This document shows positions 39,143 to 52,304 of a stretch of 64,000 nucleotides of DNA, piece by piece. Source of the DNA: Sinohyriopsis cumingii. Its lineage: Eukaryota > Mollusca > Bivalvia > Unionida > Unionidae. The stretch's first letter is position 1; every line of letters starts with the position of its first letter. A program made the translations under genes and the position numbers. Under the pieces are notes generated by a model that worked only from the letters and a program-made list of their open reading frames with translations, had not been told where the DNA came from and searched no databases. The DNA is taken from positions 16,562,630 to 16,626,629 of the forward strand of contig CM068828.1 of assembly GCA_028554795.2 (NCBI GenBank), in the 5' to 3' direction.

Positions 39143-40800
39143 TTATAGCTCTTTCAGCAATTCATCGCAGTCCCAGTGCTCTTTCAACATTTGCTCATAA
39201 TAATCGCCATGATTTCTCAGCCATTTATGTGGCAATTCTCCTGCAAATGGAGAAGGTTGTTCATGATCTCCGCATATGATAATAGCAGTTTGTTTTGCTT
39301 CTAACCAACCAAGAAATATCGCTAACTTTTCATTGGACAATGTTCATATTTTGTCCTAAGTGATGATTTTAGGAATGTGTTTCTCACCCATTCTCGGCGC
39401 ATGCTATCAGATGAGGAACCATTTGTAAATTTGTCCGTAATCTTTCGAATAATATCTTTCGCATCATTGTTTTCTGGGTTGGCAGCCAGACCCTCTTCAA
39501 CGATATACGTGAAATTATTACTTCACTCACTGTCAGTGATGTCAATATTCCCTTATCAAGGATAAATCTAAATATAAATATTGGGACCGAACCACATTTA
39601 TTTTTTGCGCAGCAGTCTATGAGTTTTACCTCCAGATCTGGTTAATTAAAAGGACGATCAAACCATGCAGTAATAAATGAATAAATATTGTTTTGCACAC
39701 TCAAATATTTAATCTCGGCAAATCCAATTAAATCAGCTGCCAGCGGACCCTTTATTGCAATTTGGATCATTTTGTATGTTGAATGACCAAGTGGTGCGAA
39801 ATGCTACACACATTCACCTGCTCCAAGAAAACTTGCGGGGTAACAACCCACCATATTAACATAAATTACATCATCGGGATTATATTTTGGTGTTCCAGAG
39901 ACCCCCTTGTCAGAATTCAATGCACGAACGCGATATATCATCAAGAAAATCTTTCGTGGTAGGAAGCCATACATCTTTTTCCCGGGCAACGTGGGCAACC
40001 AAAGACGAGAATGTAAAATAATTATGTACCAACTCATCTACGACATTTATGTCGTCGGTGTATTTTAGCGTTACCTGTTTCATCTGAATATGAAGAGACT
40101 CTTCGCGATAAAGTTTACTCGACGGTAGCAGATATTTACCAAATCTGGATCCCTATTCCGAATCTGGATCACTCTGCAACATCCAGATTGAAACTAGATC
40201 GTTTTCACTAATATTATAAATTTCCTCAAAAAAATATTACCGTGGTAAAATTTAGAATTTTTCTCGGCGGAAATTTTGTTATGCTCGCACTTCACGCATG
40301 AGTGTCGTGGTCAACTATCACTACAGGGGCGCCTTTTGTTTTATACTTGGTGCAATTGTGCGAAAACCTCGTCGGTTATTGTTTTTACTACTATTAAAAA
40401 TTTAATTTTTTTCTAGGAATGCGATGTCTTCGATGAGGACTCCATTCTCTTTAACACGCTCTAACCATTCGTTTACTTTTTTTATTCGTGATTTTGTTAA
40501 TCCATTTTCTCGTCAGGCGTTCATAAAATGTTCTGTGTCCCGCTGAGCTACACAGTTTAAGACACCAGTGGGTGCGCTTGCAAACACATCAGTAAAAGAG
40601 CATTAATATTAGACTCCTTTATTGGATATGACTTTTCGTAATCTGGCCTGTCAATACCTATCAGAAGTACGGCTTTATAACTTTTGTTCACGGTAACAAC
40701 ACGCTGTCCACCCGATTCCTGTACTATGCGGTGTGGGTGTTAGAGTTAATTCTGAGCGTTGTGTTCCATGTGGTGGCAGAAAAAATAGCGCTCAGACGGT
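39143..40800 (-). pseudogene. Decayed unknown gene, tail-to-tail with the integrase relic
   Basis: Read on minus, coding-like blocks in shifting frames follow one another: VNKSYKAVLLIGIDRPDYEK (about 40,620-40,700); a Lys-rich block near 40,440-40,560; QVTLKYTDDINVVDELVH (about 40,030-40,090); MYGFLPRKIF..ALNSDKGVSGTPKYNPDDV and MVGCYPASFLGAGEC (39,804-40,037); then blocks ending EQPSPFAGELPHKWLRNHGD and a stop at 39,143. At least six frame breaks and stops occur. The gene ends 7 bp from the integrase stop, so both belong to one element. I do not know the function; a structural (virion-like) role is only a guess. Confidence 0.6.
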
Positions 40801-42640
40801 AATATCAAAACGCTAAACCACATGTTTAGTTTTAACCAGCACAGGGCCGATTTCACTGAATAAATGCCCACAGATGTATACACGACTCCTGTTATCGACC
40901 AACCGCGGGGTGGGTGCTTTTAGTAAATCCAGGGGGTTCTTGGAATATAAGAGACCTGGAGCCGGATCCCTCATTGTAAGGCACCAAAAAATTTGCACGT
41001 GTGTCTGTGTCCAAGGAAATGCTCATTTCAGCAGTGACTGTGCTAGAAAACCTAGGGTCCGGTTAGGGTAGGGGTGTCTTTATATATCAGTTCAGAAATT
41101 TAGACCACGTGTCTGGGATTCTTTGAAGCTTCGTGTATTGAAAAGTGCTTATATAATTTTGTAAATACAAATTTACCCAAACACCGTTTTATACAATGGA
41201 TATAGTGGAATATTTTTGCAACAACTCAGGTACAAACAAACATTATGGTAATGTTTGTTTTTAAAACCAGGAAATGCCAGATAATAGATTTTCAAAAGCA
41301 ATATTACAACCTGTAGTTGAAATGGGGTGAAAACCGTGATTGCTGGGCTAATAGTTCCATAAACTGTATATTTCAATGTTGGTTTTAGGTTTAAACCTTT
41401 TTTATTGTGACAACCATATCTACCGCATGGGATCGGGATGCAAGTACTCTAAACTAAGCAACCACCCTTTTATATCTTCAAGTTATACCTTTGTTGTCTT
41501 TCTTACATTTTGTTACAGCATAACAAGAACAGTATGTAAATATGTTGTCATCTCAACTTAAGGTTCCGCTCTACATTTATTATGTATTTATGACTGACTG
41601 AAATTTCGGTACAAGTCGTAACTATTGAATCTTTGCACAATCAAAAGCATACAGCTATGAAAACGGTTGTTCCCATATGCTCGGAAAGTGAGCCTGAACT
41701 AGTCTAAAGTGCGGTAACTTTTGCTGTCATTAAAACAGGGAAAGTGATTATTGCCGTAGTAGAAAAAATCCAGCTTCTAAAAGTGCAATAAATATAAAAA
41801 GTTCAAAGTATCAGTTCGCTCGACCAAGTTACGTTTGAATTACACGAAATGAAAATGATCAAGCCGAGCTAGCAGGCTTATGAGAGGTGAACATCTGAGC
41901 TAAAGCCAAGATATATATTCTATAACCCGAATTACACCGATCAATCATACACCATGATAAAAAGAAATTTTTTTAACAATAGATTACAATATGAAGATAT
42001 ATTTACATAACCATGAAATACAGTGAGGAAAACATAGGAAATTGTTTTTCTTTAAAAATCAAACCGTATGCAAAATATGAAACTGTAGAGCGACACCTAA
42101 AGGATGTCACCCTTGTCACATGTAAGTTCAGCCTGATTTGTAACTTAAGCATTCAAAAATAATAAATAAATGTTAAAAAAATGGGAAACAACACACTTTA
42201 ATACAACAGTGCAGCTGGTTAAGAAGGAATTTCTTGAATGAAGTGTTCGGTCAAGCGATGGAATATTTAGTTATGAATTATAGACTTGAAAAGTAGTTAA
42301 AAATATTAGCGTTTTTCCATTGTAGGAGTTGTAGATCTGAGAGTACGCTTAGTATTTGATAATTCGAGTTCAGTTTGCTCAGAGAGATAAATTGGAGAAT
42401 GGTTGTTTTGAGATTTATGTCATGATTCCTTTAAAATATAGAACGCAGTCAGATTAGGGCCCTAGTTGAATGCTGGACAGTATAAGTGCTAACGTATCTT
42501 AAATTTATATTGGATTTTAAAATATATATATATATATTTTTCAAAGTAATTGAAATATATTGTACAAGATTGGATTCTACCAGTGAAATGGACCAGTGTA
42601 AAGTTTTCCAAAATAGAGGTATAGAGAACAGATGGAGACA
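40801..42640. other. Anonymous DNA
   Basis: No gene, SINE or tandem array is recognised. Confidence 0.5.
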
Positions 42641-43445
42641 AAATGATTTTCGTCTTTGATCTAATTATCTACACTAACTTCACATATCATTTCATGTCGT
42701 TCATTTCCTACATGTCTACCAGTCTCGATATTTAATGGGTGTGATGAAACCCTTAATTTACTTAAAGCCAATGTGTGGCTGGTATTGGCAATTATTCTAA
42801 GATAAGAAGTGGTTTCGAACATATATTTTATATTTTTATACATGTCTAACGTTTTTGAAGCAAGCGCTGAACGCCAGTCAGAATTAAATATGAGTACTCT
42901 TTAGTTAAAAAGCGGTAAACAGGAAATTATATGGATCGAATTAGGGTAATAGACTTCTCCAGGGTAATAGAATTTACAGATCCTGAACTCAATATAATAG
43001 TTATTACCTTAAAACCATTTTTATAATTCTTTCTTTCGTAATCGTTAAGCATTAATTGGTATACTATTTGAAGAATATAAGTGTGTGTGTAGTAGTAGTC
43101 TGAACCAACACTTAAGGACACTCGCATATCTATTTAAATAAAGTGAAAAGCGGCCCATTTCTCCAAATACCAGTATATTATTGGTAGAAAGTTTAACATG
43201 TAGTAACCACTTGCAATATTTTCCATGTACCCGTTCTATATTGCCTGCTTTTAAAAGTCCACAAATTTCAGAGCCATAGGACAAAATTTAGAGATACAAA
43301 GAATCAAATAAATCATGCACAATTTTAACTGGGCATTGTACACGCATAGTATTATTCAGAAGTACGTTAATTGCTTGGACACCATTTTTAGCATTAGTCT
43401 CTGTAACACATAGATACGAGCCTCTGTCGGTAAACATTACTTATA
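42640..43445 (-). pseudogene. LINE ORF2 fragment (RT thumb and C-terminal region)
   Basis: On minus, a broken frame starts near 43,440 (VMFTDRGSYLCVTETNAKNG, the end of an RT domain) and continues through SYGSEICGLLKAGNIERVHG and LSTNNILVFGEMGRFSLYLN (43,045-43,284). After frameshifts it reaches a C-terminal stretch, ALSKLRVSSHPLNIETGRH (42,661-42,843). This is the post-RT region of CR1/Jockey-type non-LTR elements. The 5' part, endonuclease and final Cys-rich motif are missing. Confidence 0.8.
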
Positions 43446-43825
43446 AATAATTAAAATTCCATACAATATTCAGAAATACATATCCGTTTTAAATATATTA
43501 TATTTATATGTATGAATTGATGTTCAAACTTTTAAAGTATAACATTGACTATCTTGATACCAATATTAATTGTAAACACTAATTTCATAAATTTAAAAAA
43601 AAATAATTCAAGATATGGTTAGTGCTAATGTTGAAATAATTTTTTTCCCTTACAATTTCATCACGTTTATTTATGTACAGCAAAGGCATATGTGCTTAAT
43701 TCGCCCATCATTTATATGTTTCGAAAAGTGCTTTGATGATGCGATGAACGTTAAAAAAGGACACGTGTCCATGCCACACATGGATCAGTTTTGGTGAACA
43801 GAAAAAAGGCTGCCTGAGCTGTTTT
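43446..43825. other. Anonymous DNA
   Basis: AT-rich; nothing is recognised. Confidence 0.5.
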
Positions 43826-43827
43826 CT

Positions 43828-44100
43828 TTATAGCGATTAGAGCGTCCGCCTTGGAAGCGAGAGGTCTTGGGTTCGAACCCCGGCCGAGTCATAATAAAAG
43901 ACTTATAAAAATGGTACTAACATGTGCCTCATAGGTTATTGTTAGGACTGGTCGGCCTGGTGTCAGGATAATGTGACTGCTACATTACTGCGGCATGATG
44001 ACCCAGTGCTAGACATCACTATAAACAGCCACACTGCAGACATCGTAGCGATATGACTGAAAAATTGTTAAACCTACCTTAAAAGTCCTAATCACACACT
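43828..44100 (+). mobile_element. SINE family B, copy 3
   Basis: The tRNA-like head is degraded at its 5' end but keeps GATTAGAGCGTCCGCC and a perfect GGGTTCGAACCCC B box. The body matches the family (GACTGGTCGGCCTGGTGTCA, CACTGCAGACATCGTA), with a small deletion around the GTGGGGCATCATG block. Confidence 0.85.
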
Positions 44101-44321
44101 TCTTTCTAGAGGAATACAAAAAATGTAAGATCATGTGAACGGTGATTAAAAGAACCACTTACTGCTGTCAATAACACCTTAGCCAATTCTCTACGTGACA
44201 TAACATATGCACTAAGAAAAACTGCCTGTTATCACATAGTACTTATATAAAGTACGTGATATCATATAGTACTACGATAAATTTCGTGACCTTATATAGG
44301 TATTAAGATTAACTGTGTGAC

Positions 44322-44384
<63 letters not shown>

Positions 44385-45080
44385 GTTGTATTATATTTCA
44401 GGGATTAATATTCAAATGGAAAACGTGGATGTTTTGTTTGAATGTAGTACGGACAATATACAAGACATGAAATCCAGACTGTTATGAAGTCAAATTTACA
44501 TGTTAAGATATCCTACAAACTTTTAGAATATAATAACCTACCCCAAAAGTCTTCAAAACTGACATGTGCGTATATTTTTATTAGAAAGGGAGGAGATAGA
44601 TGTACAGTGGTAGCAAAGTATCCAAGTATTCAGATCGCATGTATAATTATCCATGTTTTCAATATATGTCATTGCCCTTTTCGTACACGGAATAATCGGG
44701 TCTTATTTATTCAAACTACCTGGAGGATAACTCATAGACCTTAATCTCATCAACTTATGTCGTAATAAACACAATCGACCGCTCGGATTTGAATAGAATG
44801 AAAAAGGTAACAAAATACATTGAACTCTGTCAATCAATTTGCGCATCCTGTTTATGCCCAAATCTATCTGACCAGTCAATTGTTCCGTCTGGATGCCTTT
44901 ATCTAATATTTATCAAAACTGGTATGCGGATCTTAAAGAAATAACTACGTCAGTTTACTGGGCGAATGAACACTTTCAGGTTTCCATTTTTTTGACATAG
45001 GTTCATGTTTGAAACTAATGATAAAAAGTTCTGTTGCTGCAAAAAAAACCCCCAAAAAACAAAAAACAAAACAAAACAAA
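44101..45080. other. Anonymous DNA with a TA tract
   Basis: A (TA)n run lies at 44,325-44,381 and an A-rich run at 45,041-45,080. No gene is recognised. Confidence 0.5.
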
Positions 45081-45515
45081 TTAATCCATTTGTTTCAAAA
45101 ACACACCACAATGAAGGGTATTTTCGAAACCACACCACATTGAAGGGTTGTTTGGATCTGGATTTGGATTTTTTTAACGTAGCTTTAACTAGTTTAACAA
45201 TGTCTCAGTCATATCGCTACGATGTCTGCAGTGTAGCAGTTTAATGTGAGGTGTAGCACTGGGGCATCATGCCGCCGACATGTAGCATGATACCCCACCC
45301 AGTCACATTATCCTTACACAAGGCCGACCAGTCCAAATACTAACCTCCAAGTACTGAGCGCCTAGCAAGGCAACTGTTATATTACCATTTTTAAAAGTCT
45401 TTGGTATGACTCGGTCGGGGATCGTACCCACGACCTCTCGCGGACACTCTAACCACTAGGCCACCGGAGTGGTCGAAGGGTAGTTTCGAAAACACACCAC
45501 AATGAAGGGGATACA
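45081..45515. repeat. 33-bp minisatellite interrupted by a SINE
   Basis: Units carrying AACACACCACAATGAAGGG occur at about 45,097 and 45,130 (variant) and again at 45,489, on either side of the minus-strand SINE B copy. The array was split by that insertion. Confidence 0.75.
45151..45474 (-). mobile_element. SINE family B, copy 4 (minus strand)
   Basis: Reverse complement of the family. The head lies at the right (GTGGCCTAGTGGTTAGAGTG read on minus, then the B box near 45,415). The body has TGATGCCCCAGTGCTACACC and the tail, AAAAAAATCCAAATCCAG, is at the left. GAAGGGT-type flanks on both sides are consistent with a target duplication in the minisatellite. Confidence 0.88.
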
Positions 45516-45664
45516 TGATATACAAATCTATATGAAATTTGTAAACTGGGGTTGATTATTTTGATATTTATCCATTATATTTTAATTTGTCCTTGCACAT
45601 CCGGTATTGTTGTCTTGCAGATCCTCGTTCAAAAACTACTATATGAGGATTAGAGCATTTTGTT

Positions 45665-45865
45665 TATACATATGAACCGTGGTGGCTTGGTGATTAGAGT
45701 GCAGTGCTCACACCTGACAGCGTGTATGATCAAATTCCATCAGCTGAACAGGATGGGTCACCTACCGTGATTTGTCCTTGGGTAAGCACTTTACTTCAAT
45801 TGCCTTGGCACTAAATAACCTACTTGTTTTTCTGTGTCATTAAACACCGAACCAAACCAAATTTG
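45665..45865 (+). mobile_element. SINE family C, copy 2
   Basis: A tRNA-like head (GTGGCTTGGTGATTAGAGTG) is followed by TGTCCTTGGGTAAGCACTTT and TTCAATTGCC, the same core as the 5.1-kb copy, and an AC-rich 3' end. Confidence 0.6.
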
Positions 45866-47639
45866 AAACGTTAGAAAACGACGGAAAAATCGAGAATATG
45901 GAGGATTTGTTACAAATTCTATAAATACTATTGAAATTTGAGTTTAGCCTCTGTTATCGATTCAAGCTAGACATTCAGGGAATTCTCATTTGAGTACTAA
46001 AATAGAAGAATATAAATAAATCAGCACAATACAATTAGATAAACAAACAGCCATTAACATATTAATTTAAAGATGTCACTCTCTGAGGGATGTCGGATAA
46101 GACCGTTCTTTGTATATTTGACACTCCAACACTCTGTTAACGAGGACAAAAACGTCGTTTTCTAAATGAAGACAGTCATATATTAGAGATAATACAATTT
46201 TAAGAATTCGTAAGAAGATATGAATTTCTAAAAGAAACCGTCTTAATTTGCTTCAAAATCTCAGAGCTTATTTTAATTGTTTTAAAATTTATTTTGACAT
46301 CTTTAAGATAGTGAAACACATCAGTGGGAGAAAAATGACATCGCCACAATGGATATATCAAACTTTTTAGCCACATTGATTATAAAACTTTTATCACTAC
46401 AGTGGCGATGTTACTTTTGGAACTACTTTCTTGATCTCTTTAGAAGTATGTATGTTCTTATGTATGTAATTCAGAGCTGTATTGAGATATTTAGGTCTGT
46501 TTCACTGTTTCCTCTTTTATTCCTTCCTTCTATCCTCCACCCCTTCTCCTCTTTTGTCTTTCCATGACCATGATCTTAAAACGTGCCAAGAATATACGTT
46601 AATGTAATCAATTAAAGTCGCCGTCAAGAATACATAAAAATGAGCCTCAAACAGCCCAAACACCATGGTATACATACTAAATTCACTTTATACTGGACTT
46701 GACCCTGTACAAAATTGAGTTCATTTCTGATTGACCTGAGTTTGTCAAATTTTATTTTATTCACTGTAAAAAAACTAATACATAGCTAAATTATTCTCTC
46801 TGGTTCGCAGTTATGTCATCAGTAAAAGGCGCTGTCAAGAATGTTTGCAGACTAATCCCAAGCAACAAAAATCAGAACAGTAAAAAATAAAATCGTCTTT
46901 ATGATCCAAGTCCAGCATTAACGTTTTTTTTAAATTTATAATTAGTTTTCCAGATAAATAACGCAAATTGTCAGCGCCGAACTTACATGACCTGTTGCTA
47001 CTAGATAGACTCTGTCTTCCATACACTATGGATTACCTGTAACACTCAGCGACAAATGGTACATACTTTCTTTAGCACAAACTTATGTTTAAATATATTA
47101 TTAAAATTATTTAATTAGCGATTTTAGCTGCCGTCCCAAACATAATGTCTGAAAATGATGGATAAATTAGGCATTGATTAATGTCAATTAGAAATGAAGT
47201 TAAGTGAAAAACGAAATTAGAGTGCAGCCTCTCTAAACATAAATAAATTACGCACCCGCCAACACACATAATTCATGTCTGAACTCAGAAATAAACAAAA
47301 GTAGTACCCACAATCCTTGCATGTAAACTTACATTCACTTGTTTAATGACGTTAGGCTTTGAAGTCTGTTAGAGCGTTCAGTCATGCTGCTGTAAATATC
47401 TCATCCTGGTAATTTTATTGTTCATGTTTTCAAGGAAAAAAGTCTATTTTGCCATGAAAACAGTCATTAATTTGACAAAATACACATTTTGAAGCATTAT
47501 GTATACTATTTATATTTGAAACAGTCATTGCGCTAAACGTAAAGTAATATTTTGAAACTTTTTGAATTGATATCGTAATGTAGCCGTTAATCATATTGCC
47601 ACAGAGTGGAGAAAGAATTACATGCAAATGGAAGTGTTT

Positions 47640-47701
<62 letters not shown>

Positions 47702-50394
47702 AAATATATCACTCGTGAAATGAAAACACTTTGTAATGTCACTCATGACTTTGAATAAAGTGGAATCATTTTTTTTCACAAGTGAAATAGTTTCTTATGT
47801 TTACTCAAAAAAGTACGTATCATCTACGTATATACACATGCCCACACAAACACGTTTTCTTGATCACAAGTGAAAATTTAACATAATATATATTGTGTCA
47901 TGTCATCGCTGATACGGTCTACTGCTAAAGCTCTCGTTTTCAAACCCGATTAAAAAAAATAATCTAGCTTAGTAAACAGAGCACAAAGCCAAAATACCTT
48001 ATCCTTGCACTTGATGGCTACACGGACTGAACTACGTAAGGCTGAGTTACAAAACAAGCGTTTCACCTTCGTTCAAGTTAGTCTTTTTTATAACTGTACA
48101 TTATATTTTCGGTGGAGTTTCGTGCAACCGGGATGCTGAGGTCAAAGGTTGCGACGGCTCGGAGGAGGATCCTTCCGCAGACTGGGAGGGGTGGGCCATG
48201 CTTCGTGGCTCCCTGACAATTCGATGAGAGCTTTGGAACAATAAATACGTCGTGATCGTGAACTGTACGTCACGAGATACACACGTTCAATTTTTAATCA
48301 ATATCGTACAATACCATTACTAGTTAAATCAACAATTCCATATTGCTCTAAGAGTGAAAATTAATACAATATCCTACTTATGAATGACACATTCATATTT
48401 TTGTCCAACAAGTTTATCCTATACTCGTGCTTAGTGATTATCACAAATTATTCATATTATAATTACATTGTATGCATATATAATCCATGGTGAGAGATTC
48501 ATGTATCAGTCTTTTTCGTTTTTTAAGTTCCGTACATTGAATTGTCTTTGATTTCTCGTTTATGTTGCATTTTCTGATGAGTTCCATTTTGGTCAGATAT
48601 CATTAGGCTAAAATATACCACTTGCTGGAACTGTGTGCGCATTATTCTTTTAAAACCGTTGTTGGACTTTTGTTGCTCGAGTTTGGTTCCAGATTCCAGA
48701 TTCATTCATTGTTCATCAGTGTCTTCGTTAAATCGAATCTTTACTCAGCTTCATCCCAGTTCAGGTGGGGCCAAAGGTCTCATTCCTTTGGATATTATTA
48801 GTAAGTTAGTGTTGGGTGTGTCGTTTAACCGCATCCATAAAAGCAGATAATAGAGCCTCAAGGTGATATACGCAATGCTGGCAAGGAGAGACCCCATATA
48901 TTAATCCAATGATAAGGAGGTAAGAGTTTCACTTCCGTGTTAGCGTTTCCCTAGTGACCTCAGATCAAACGACTTCCACATGCAATCTATTAAAAGCGAC
49001 ACGGGGGCGTATGAATTAGAAACTGCGTATTGACTTGTCGGAGAGCAATTGTCGCAGACTTGTCGGAGAGCAATTACAATGTAGGAAGAAGCAACGAAAA
49101 AAAAAATGATCTAGTAATAATTTAATGCCATAATTAATAGTCGAACCATTTTTTTTAGATGGGGTTATAATGAGTGCAGTGGTGTACTGCAAGTATGTTA
49201 TTGAGCCTAACTTCCTCGATTGACACAGCACAAATGGCCCTGACTGTTTAAAAGAAATTTGATTTAGAATTAAACGTCTGCATTTTGGACACTAGTTTCT
49301 CATGCCTTGTGTGAGCTATGGTCAGAATCAAACCTATAGGAGGAGAACAATCTCCGTTTCGAGGGATTGCTCCGACATTTTGATTGTTTTACTAAATAAA
49401 CGCTCATATGTGACAATGTGACATCAACCAATGTTACCAAACCAGAGACGGAAGCGCCTCTTCCGAACCGGTTGAAGGCATACGAACCTTTTATATGGCT
49501 ACCTCTCTAAATAATGAGACCATATGGTACCTTTCTTACAGAAACCAGACAGGGTTTCATGGCTTTTGCCGATTGAAACGGTCGCTATGTATCTCTTGCG
49601 AGCATCTGAGAGACCAACGTCATTGAGGGCATATTGTACTAAAAGACAGTATGTCTTAATGTGAATGAGACAAGGTCTACGTTGAGTAAATACGGTATAA
49701 CTTTGCTTTATATGCAATGGGCGAAAACTAATTGACTCCTGTTTAAAAAAATACAATATAAATATTTGGACATGAAGCTCAGTTTATGGAATGTAGATTA
49801 AAGTCAAAAGGTTCGGTATACCTGTCGGTTCGTGTTTTAGTACAAGGTTGGTTATCATCAGTGGGACCACTAACGATATTGGGGAAAGTTAATGACTTCA
49901 GTATGTCTTGGGAAATTAGAGTAGGAGTGGGATCATTTGCATGGACATATTGAATTTAACGTACAGTGTATGAAAAAATTCTCAGGAAAGCAATTATATC
50001 CGGCTTTCGTAAGGCATTACGTGCGCTTTGACTTGTGACTTAAGCAAACTATGTTGAGAATCAGAGAACACCAGTAGAAATTCACGTCTTTGAGTTCTTA
50101 ATTATACAATAACTTCATCTCTCCCCCCTTCTCTCTCTCTCTCTCTCTCTTTCTCTAATATAATAAAATGACACTTTGGACGGACCATATCAATGTTTGG
50201 ATTAGGGGACATTGGACGGATCATATCAATGTTTGGATTAGGGGACATGTATACATTAAATAAATCTGACGATGTCCATAAAATAATCTTTTCCTCAATC
50301 TTATGTAATTTCTTATTATTGTGTACATGGGGTCAGTTGCATATGTCCCTCTACGTTTAACGGTTGGGCTGAACCTCCCTGAAAATAGCCCCCC

Positions 50395-50397
<3 letters not shown>
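45866..50397. other. Anonymous DNA
   Basis: No gene or mobile element is recognised. It holds a (TA)n tract (47,644-47,697), a 24-bp direct repeat (49,028-49,073, CTTGTCGGAGAGCAATT), a TC run (50,123-50,153) and a 36-bp tandem duplication (about 50,175-50,248, CATATCAATGTTTGGATTAG). Confidence 0.5.

Positions 50398-50457
<60 letters not shown>
50398..50457. repeat. (AT)n microsatellite
   Basis: A pure AT tract. An AAT run follows at 50,657-50,683. Confidence 0.9.
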
Positions 50458-50458
<1 letters not shown>

Positions 50459-50683
50459 CATTGTATCAGCTAAATGGACGCTACGATCTTTTGTTGACTC
50501 AGTACATGATATATGTGATCGTTTGGTAAAATAAGCAATACTGTAACTTGGCGGCTGCTTTTTTTGTTGGGTCTTCTTATATATTTGTTATGACTTGTTC
50601 TTTTATAATTGAAGATGCCGGGAGATTGCGCACTTGTTGATAGCCGCGACATTGCAATAATAATAATAATAATAATAATAATT

Positions 50684-51985
50684 TGGACTTAACTTGTTTA
50701 CGTCCATTCGCTTGATCTAGACATTGTGAGTAAAATGTTGTTCACAATCTAATCCTCCTCCATTTACTTGAAACATAGTGCTCACTACACGTTACTTCAT
50801 GTTGATAGTGTTCCATGCATTTTTAATATTAACACTTAAGTTGTACTAATAACATAAACCGTTGACCTGTGGGTTCATTCATGTTTCTTTTCGCACGTAA
50901 TAGTGTATATATTATGTAGCAATGTGATTGAATCGTCACCATAACAACACAGGTGTTTAATGATTCACGTTTGAAACTGACAGTGTTATACTTGAAATAT
51001 CCTGAACGGAATTTTTGTTCGCACATTACTTACACCAAAACAAAGCAGTCTCAAGAATGTCCAAGAAATAAGTAACAAATCTCATATTAATGGCGGAAAC
51101 ATCAAATATTTTTATCAATATACGGCTAACAGACCGAAAATGCCTCACTTGCATCTATTGATACAGTTTTGGAGTAATACCTTGGTGGCGTGGCGGGTTT
51201 GTTATGCCGTCACTGTGGTCGGTGTGGGGTGCGGGTGCTTCCAATATTTTTTTAAAAATTATTATAGAAGTCCCACCCAGACTAGATTTTGGTTGGAAGT
51301 TAAGTTAGTGAAAGATAGATATAAAGGTCCGAGTCCCCCCCTCCAGTCAGCAATGTCGACGGTTAAATGATTGAATATACAAAAAAGTTTAATTCAATTT
51401 AATAACAATTTAATAACAATTCAATAATCAAACTATTACAATTTCCCAAGTACTCTTCTTCCGCTCGACCCTGTGATAGCCTATTACATCATTTGATTAG
51501 TAGTGTGAGATAGCTTTCCACCTGTCCTTGTATTCTACTCATCTGTGTATTCTTCTCTCCTAATCCTCCTATTCCATGTCATCTTCATCCCGACTTTCTC
51601 CAAAGTCCTTATCTCCATCGACTCCTCGATAATTCTCCTCCTTTTCCACTTTCTCCTTCTCGACTCCTTTTCCTCCTACTCCTCATCGACTCTACCGACT
51701 AGACTTGTCGACTCCGAATGAGCTGCTAGTCTTACTTCCGTCTGCCCTCTTGGAGACTCGGGACTCACTGAACCGGAAGTTCTGTCCCCCCAAAAGCTTC
51801 CTCTACGAAGCTTAGTCTTTCCTTAGAATCTCCTCTCTAAGTTTTGCTGCCAAATTACGAGTGGCTTTCTCGGAGAAGCTCTACTGTTTGGCAGTCTTTC
51901 CAGGCGAAACTAAATTTTCGCTTGCTAGTTAGAAGTTATAATTCGGATCGAAATTGTTACCACATCCTCCGTCTCAATTCCGATT
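50684..51985. other. Anonymous DNA, pyrimidine-rich at its right end
   Basis: No gene is recognised. The plus strand at 51,530-51,700 is strongly C/T-biased. HindIII-like AAGCTT and AGAAGCT words recur around 51,790-51,880 without a clear repeat unit. Confidence 0.45.
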
Positions 51986-52205
51986 TGATGTCTGTTTGAT
52001 TCGAACCAATCAATCTTAGCGGACAATTTCCTTCTTGCTGTTTGTCCTCGTGGGGACGGATTTAGAACACGCCCCGGTCCCTCGCGGTTCCTCTGATCTG
52101 AGGACAAAGCTGTAACACTTAGGTGGGAAGTCGCGCGATCTAACACCTGTGCCGATTGAAGATGCCGGATCTTCTCTCTGGTCACGGTAACCTTGGGAAA
52201 GAGAT
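51985..52205 (-). repeat. Dispersed repeat, copy 2 (unknown family)
   Basis: The reverse complement aligns by eye with 3735-3995: GCGCGACTTCCCACCTA, GTGTTACAGCTTTGTCCTC, AATCCGTCCCCACGAGGAC, TTGTCCGCTAAGATTGAT. An 86-codon frame crosses it on minus, but the other copy does not keep the same frame. Confidence 0.6.
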
Positions 52206-52304
52206 TAATGCTAGCCAGCGGCTATGATCATGCATCAAACATGGCTTTTACTAATACGTTAGTTTATACACGACTTACGAACTGGGTTGAGCGAACGTAA
52301 CAAC

